From: JBOGGN01 sp050744165
GTDB lineage: Bacteria > Actinomycetota > Acidimicrobiia > Acidimicrobiales > Palsa-688
Assembly (NCBI GenBank): GCA_050744165.1
Contig: JBOGGN010000436.1
Location: forward strand, 1-18,233
Reading direction: 5' to 3'
DNA: 18,233 bases
Numbering within the stretch: position 1 is the stretch's first letter; the number at the start of each line of letters is the position of its first letter. The translations under genes and the position numbers were made by a program. Below the pieces are notes generated by a model. That model saw only the letters and a program-made list of their open reading frames with translations, did no database searches and was not told the origin of the DNA. Shown piece after piece: positions 17,489 to 18,233 of the stretch.

Positions 17489-17504
17489 AGCAACGCCGGT
17501 TGCT
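17489..17504 (-). promoter_or_regulatory. Inverted repeat just upstream of the PPOX gene
   Basis: AGCAAC and GTTGCT (6 bp each) flank GCCG, 12-27 bases before the GTG start. The repeat overlaps the possible -10 TACCGT, so it could be an operator. A chance palindrome is also possible. Confidence 0.3.
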
Positions 17505-17578
17505 GGCAAACCCGGATTTTCGGGCACGACGGCACGAGGCGCCGCCGCCGGGGCCTCCGCGGCCCGGGGGCTTTCGGG

Positions 17579-17965
17579 CTAGGCGGCCCCGGCCCCCACC
17601 GGCTCGAACGGCCACCGCTCGGCGTCCGCCCACAGCCGCTCCAGGTCGTAGAAGCGCCGCACCTCGTCCAGGAACACGTGCACCACAAAGTCGCCGTAGT
17701 CCATGAGGACCCACCGGGCGTCGTCGTAGCCCTCCACCCGGAGGGGCGACAGGCCGCCCTCGATCTTGACCTTCTCCTCGACCTCATCAGCGATGGTGCG
17801 TACCTGGCGGGCGTTGGTGCCGCTGGTGATCACGAAGGCATCGGTGATCTTGAGCAGTGGCTCCACGACGAGGATCACGGTGTCCTCACCCTTCTTGGCG
17901 GATGCGGCTCGCGCCGCGGTCACGCTCAGGTGGCGCACGTCGTCGATGGAAACGTCGAAGGTCAC
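17579..17965 (-). CDS. rsfS: Ribosomal silencing factor RsfS
   Basis: A protein of 128 residues. RsfS binds ribosomal protein uL14 on the 50S subunit and blocks joining with 30S when nutrients are scarce. The family core is clear: KKGEDTVILVVEPLLKITDAFVITSG, NARQVRTIADEVEEK, the turn GYDDARWVLMDYGDFVVHVF, and the ending RRFYDLERLWADAERWPF. The GTG start at 17965 has AAGGGAG six bases upstream. The upstream gene ends 42 bases before it on the same strand, so the two are probably co-transcribed. In many bacteria rsfS follows nadD; the gene seen here in that position is a small membrane protein. Confidence 0.95.
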   Translation of the reverse strand: MTFDVSIDDVRHLSVTAARAASAKKGEDTVILVVEPLLKITDAFVITSGTNARQVRTIADEVEEKVKIEGGLSPLRVEGYDDARWVLMDYGDFVVHVFLDEVRRFYDLERLWADAERWPFEPVGAGAA

Positions 17966-18007
17966 TGGCGACTCCCTTGTGTCATGTCGAAGCTCCTTTT
18001 CTCTGGG

Positions 18008-18233
18008 TTAAGAGGTGCTCTGGACTAACAGGATGCCCGGCCGAACCGGCGCCGACCCGGCATTTCCGCCACTTCCGGGGCTCGATGCCAGCCATTGCTG
18101 GGCCAGCACCGAGACGGTGATGACGAGGGCCAACACCATGAGCAACACCACCAGCAGCTGTTCTCGTCCCTGGCGCCTCCGGGCCGCTCGGCGGCGGCCC
18201 CGTTCGCCCGTAGAGGCCGGCGGGAAGCCGACG
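18008..18233 (-). CDS. Small membrane protein, partial (5' end beyond window)
   Basis: The frame is open from the window edge to TAA at 18008, giving 74 visible residues. An Arg-rich stretch (GRRRAARRRQGREQ) is followed by one membrane helix (LLVVLLMVLALVITVSVLAQQWL) and a 30-residue Gly/Ser/Pro tail ending LLVQSTS. The positive-inside rule predicts an inward N-terminus and a short outside tail. It is too short after the helix to be a LytR-CpsA-Psr protein, which often sits near rsfS in actinobacteria. The family is not recognised. Confidence 0.62.
   Translation of the reverse strand, partial: VGFPPASTGERGRRRAARRRQGREQLLVVLLMVLALVITVSVLAQQWLASSPGSGGNAGSAPVRPGILLVQSTS

Noticed and set aside
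17478..17714. 79-residue N-terminal extension of the PPOX protein
   Set aside because: It overlaps rsfS on the same strand in another frame and is Arg/Gly/Ala-rich; the family begins near the GTG at 17477.

Overview
The window is high-GC, tightly packed bacterial DNA with many GTG starts. An F420-type luciferase-like oxidoreductase, a DUF6458 protein, a PASTA-less transmembrane Ser/Thr kinase, a NimA-like PPOX protein and a small zinc ribbon starting MPVPERIVCIDCGG together suggest an actinobacterium, most likely of the class Acidimicrobiia. That placement is inference from gene content. I see no tRNA, rRNA, CRISPR array, integrase or transposase.

Left part (1-3613, + strand): a bacterial RNA-repair cassette. 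It holds the 3' end of hen1 (RNA 3'-terminal ribose 2'-O-methyltransferase) joined by an ATGA overlap to a complete pnkp (kinase, phosphatase and ligase in one chain). hen1 carries an apparent one-base insertion at 319-320, exactly between its N-terminal ligase-activating half and its methyltransferase half. A 363-base spacer follows, with three copies of a 19-20 bp motif in inverted and tandem arrangement.

Middle part (3977-9803): a minus-strand lipoprotein whose ribosome-binding site and start codon are tandemly duplicated, a divergent luciferase-like oxidoreductase, a small membrane protein, the translational GTPase TypA/BipA, and a minus-strand group. That group is a zinc-ribbon protein overlapping the end of typA, a DUF6458 membrane protein with a repeat tail, and a secreted protein with a DUF5666-like domain.

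Decayed zone (about 9804-11097): remains of an alkaline-phosphatase-superfamily sulfatase/phosphonate monoester hydrolase in at least four pieces and three frames, with most of its middle missing. It is flanked by DNA with no supportable gene.

Right part (11098-18233): a Thr/Pro-linker lipoprotein, a convergent Uup-like ABC-F ATPase, and a divergent pair made of a two-TM protein and a 941-residue Ser/Thr kinase with an extraordinary Trp/Pro/Ala/acidic linker and a secreted sensor-like domain. On the minus strand follow a PPOX-family flavoprotein, the ribosomal silencing factor rsfS and the end of a small membrane protein running off the window.

The strongest system is the Hen1-Pnkp RNA-repair pair. 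The most unusual sequence is the Trp-rich kinase linker. All coordinates come from reading frames and visible motifs; no search was run.
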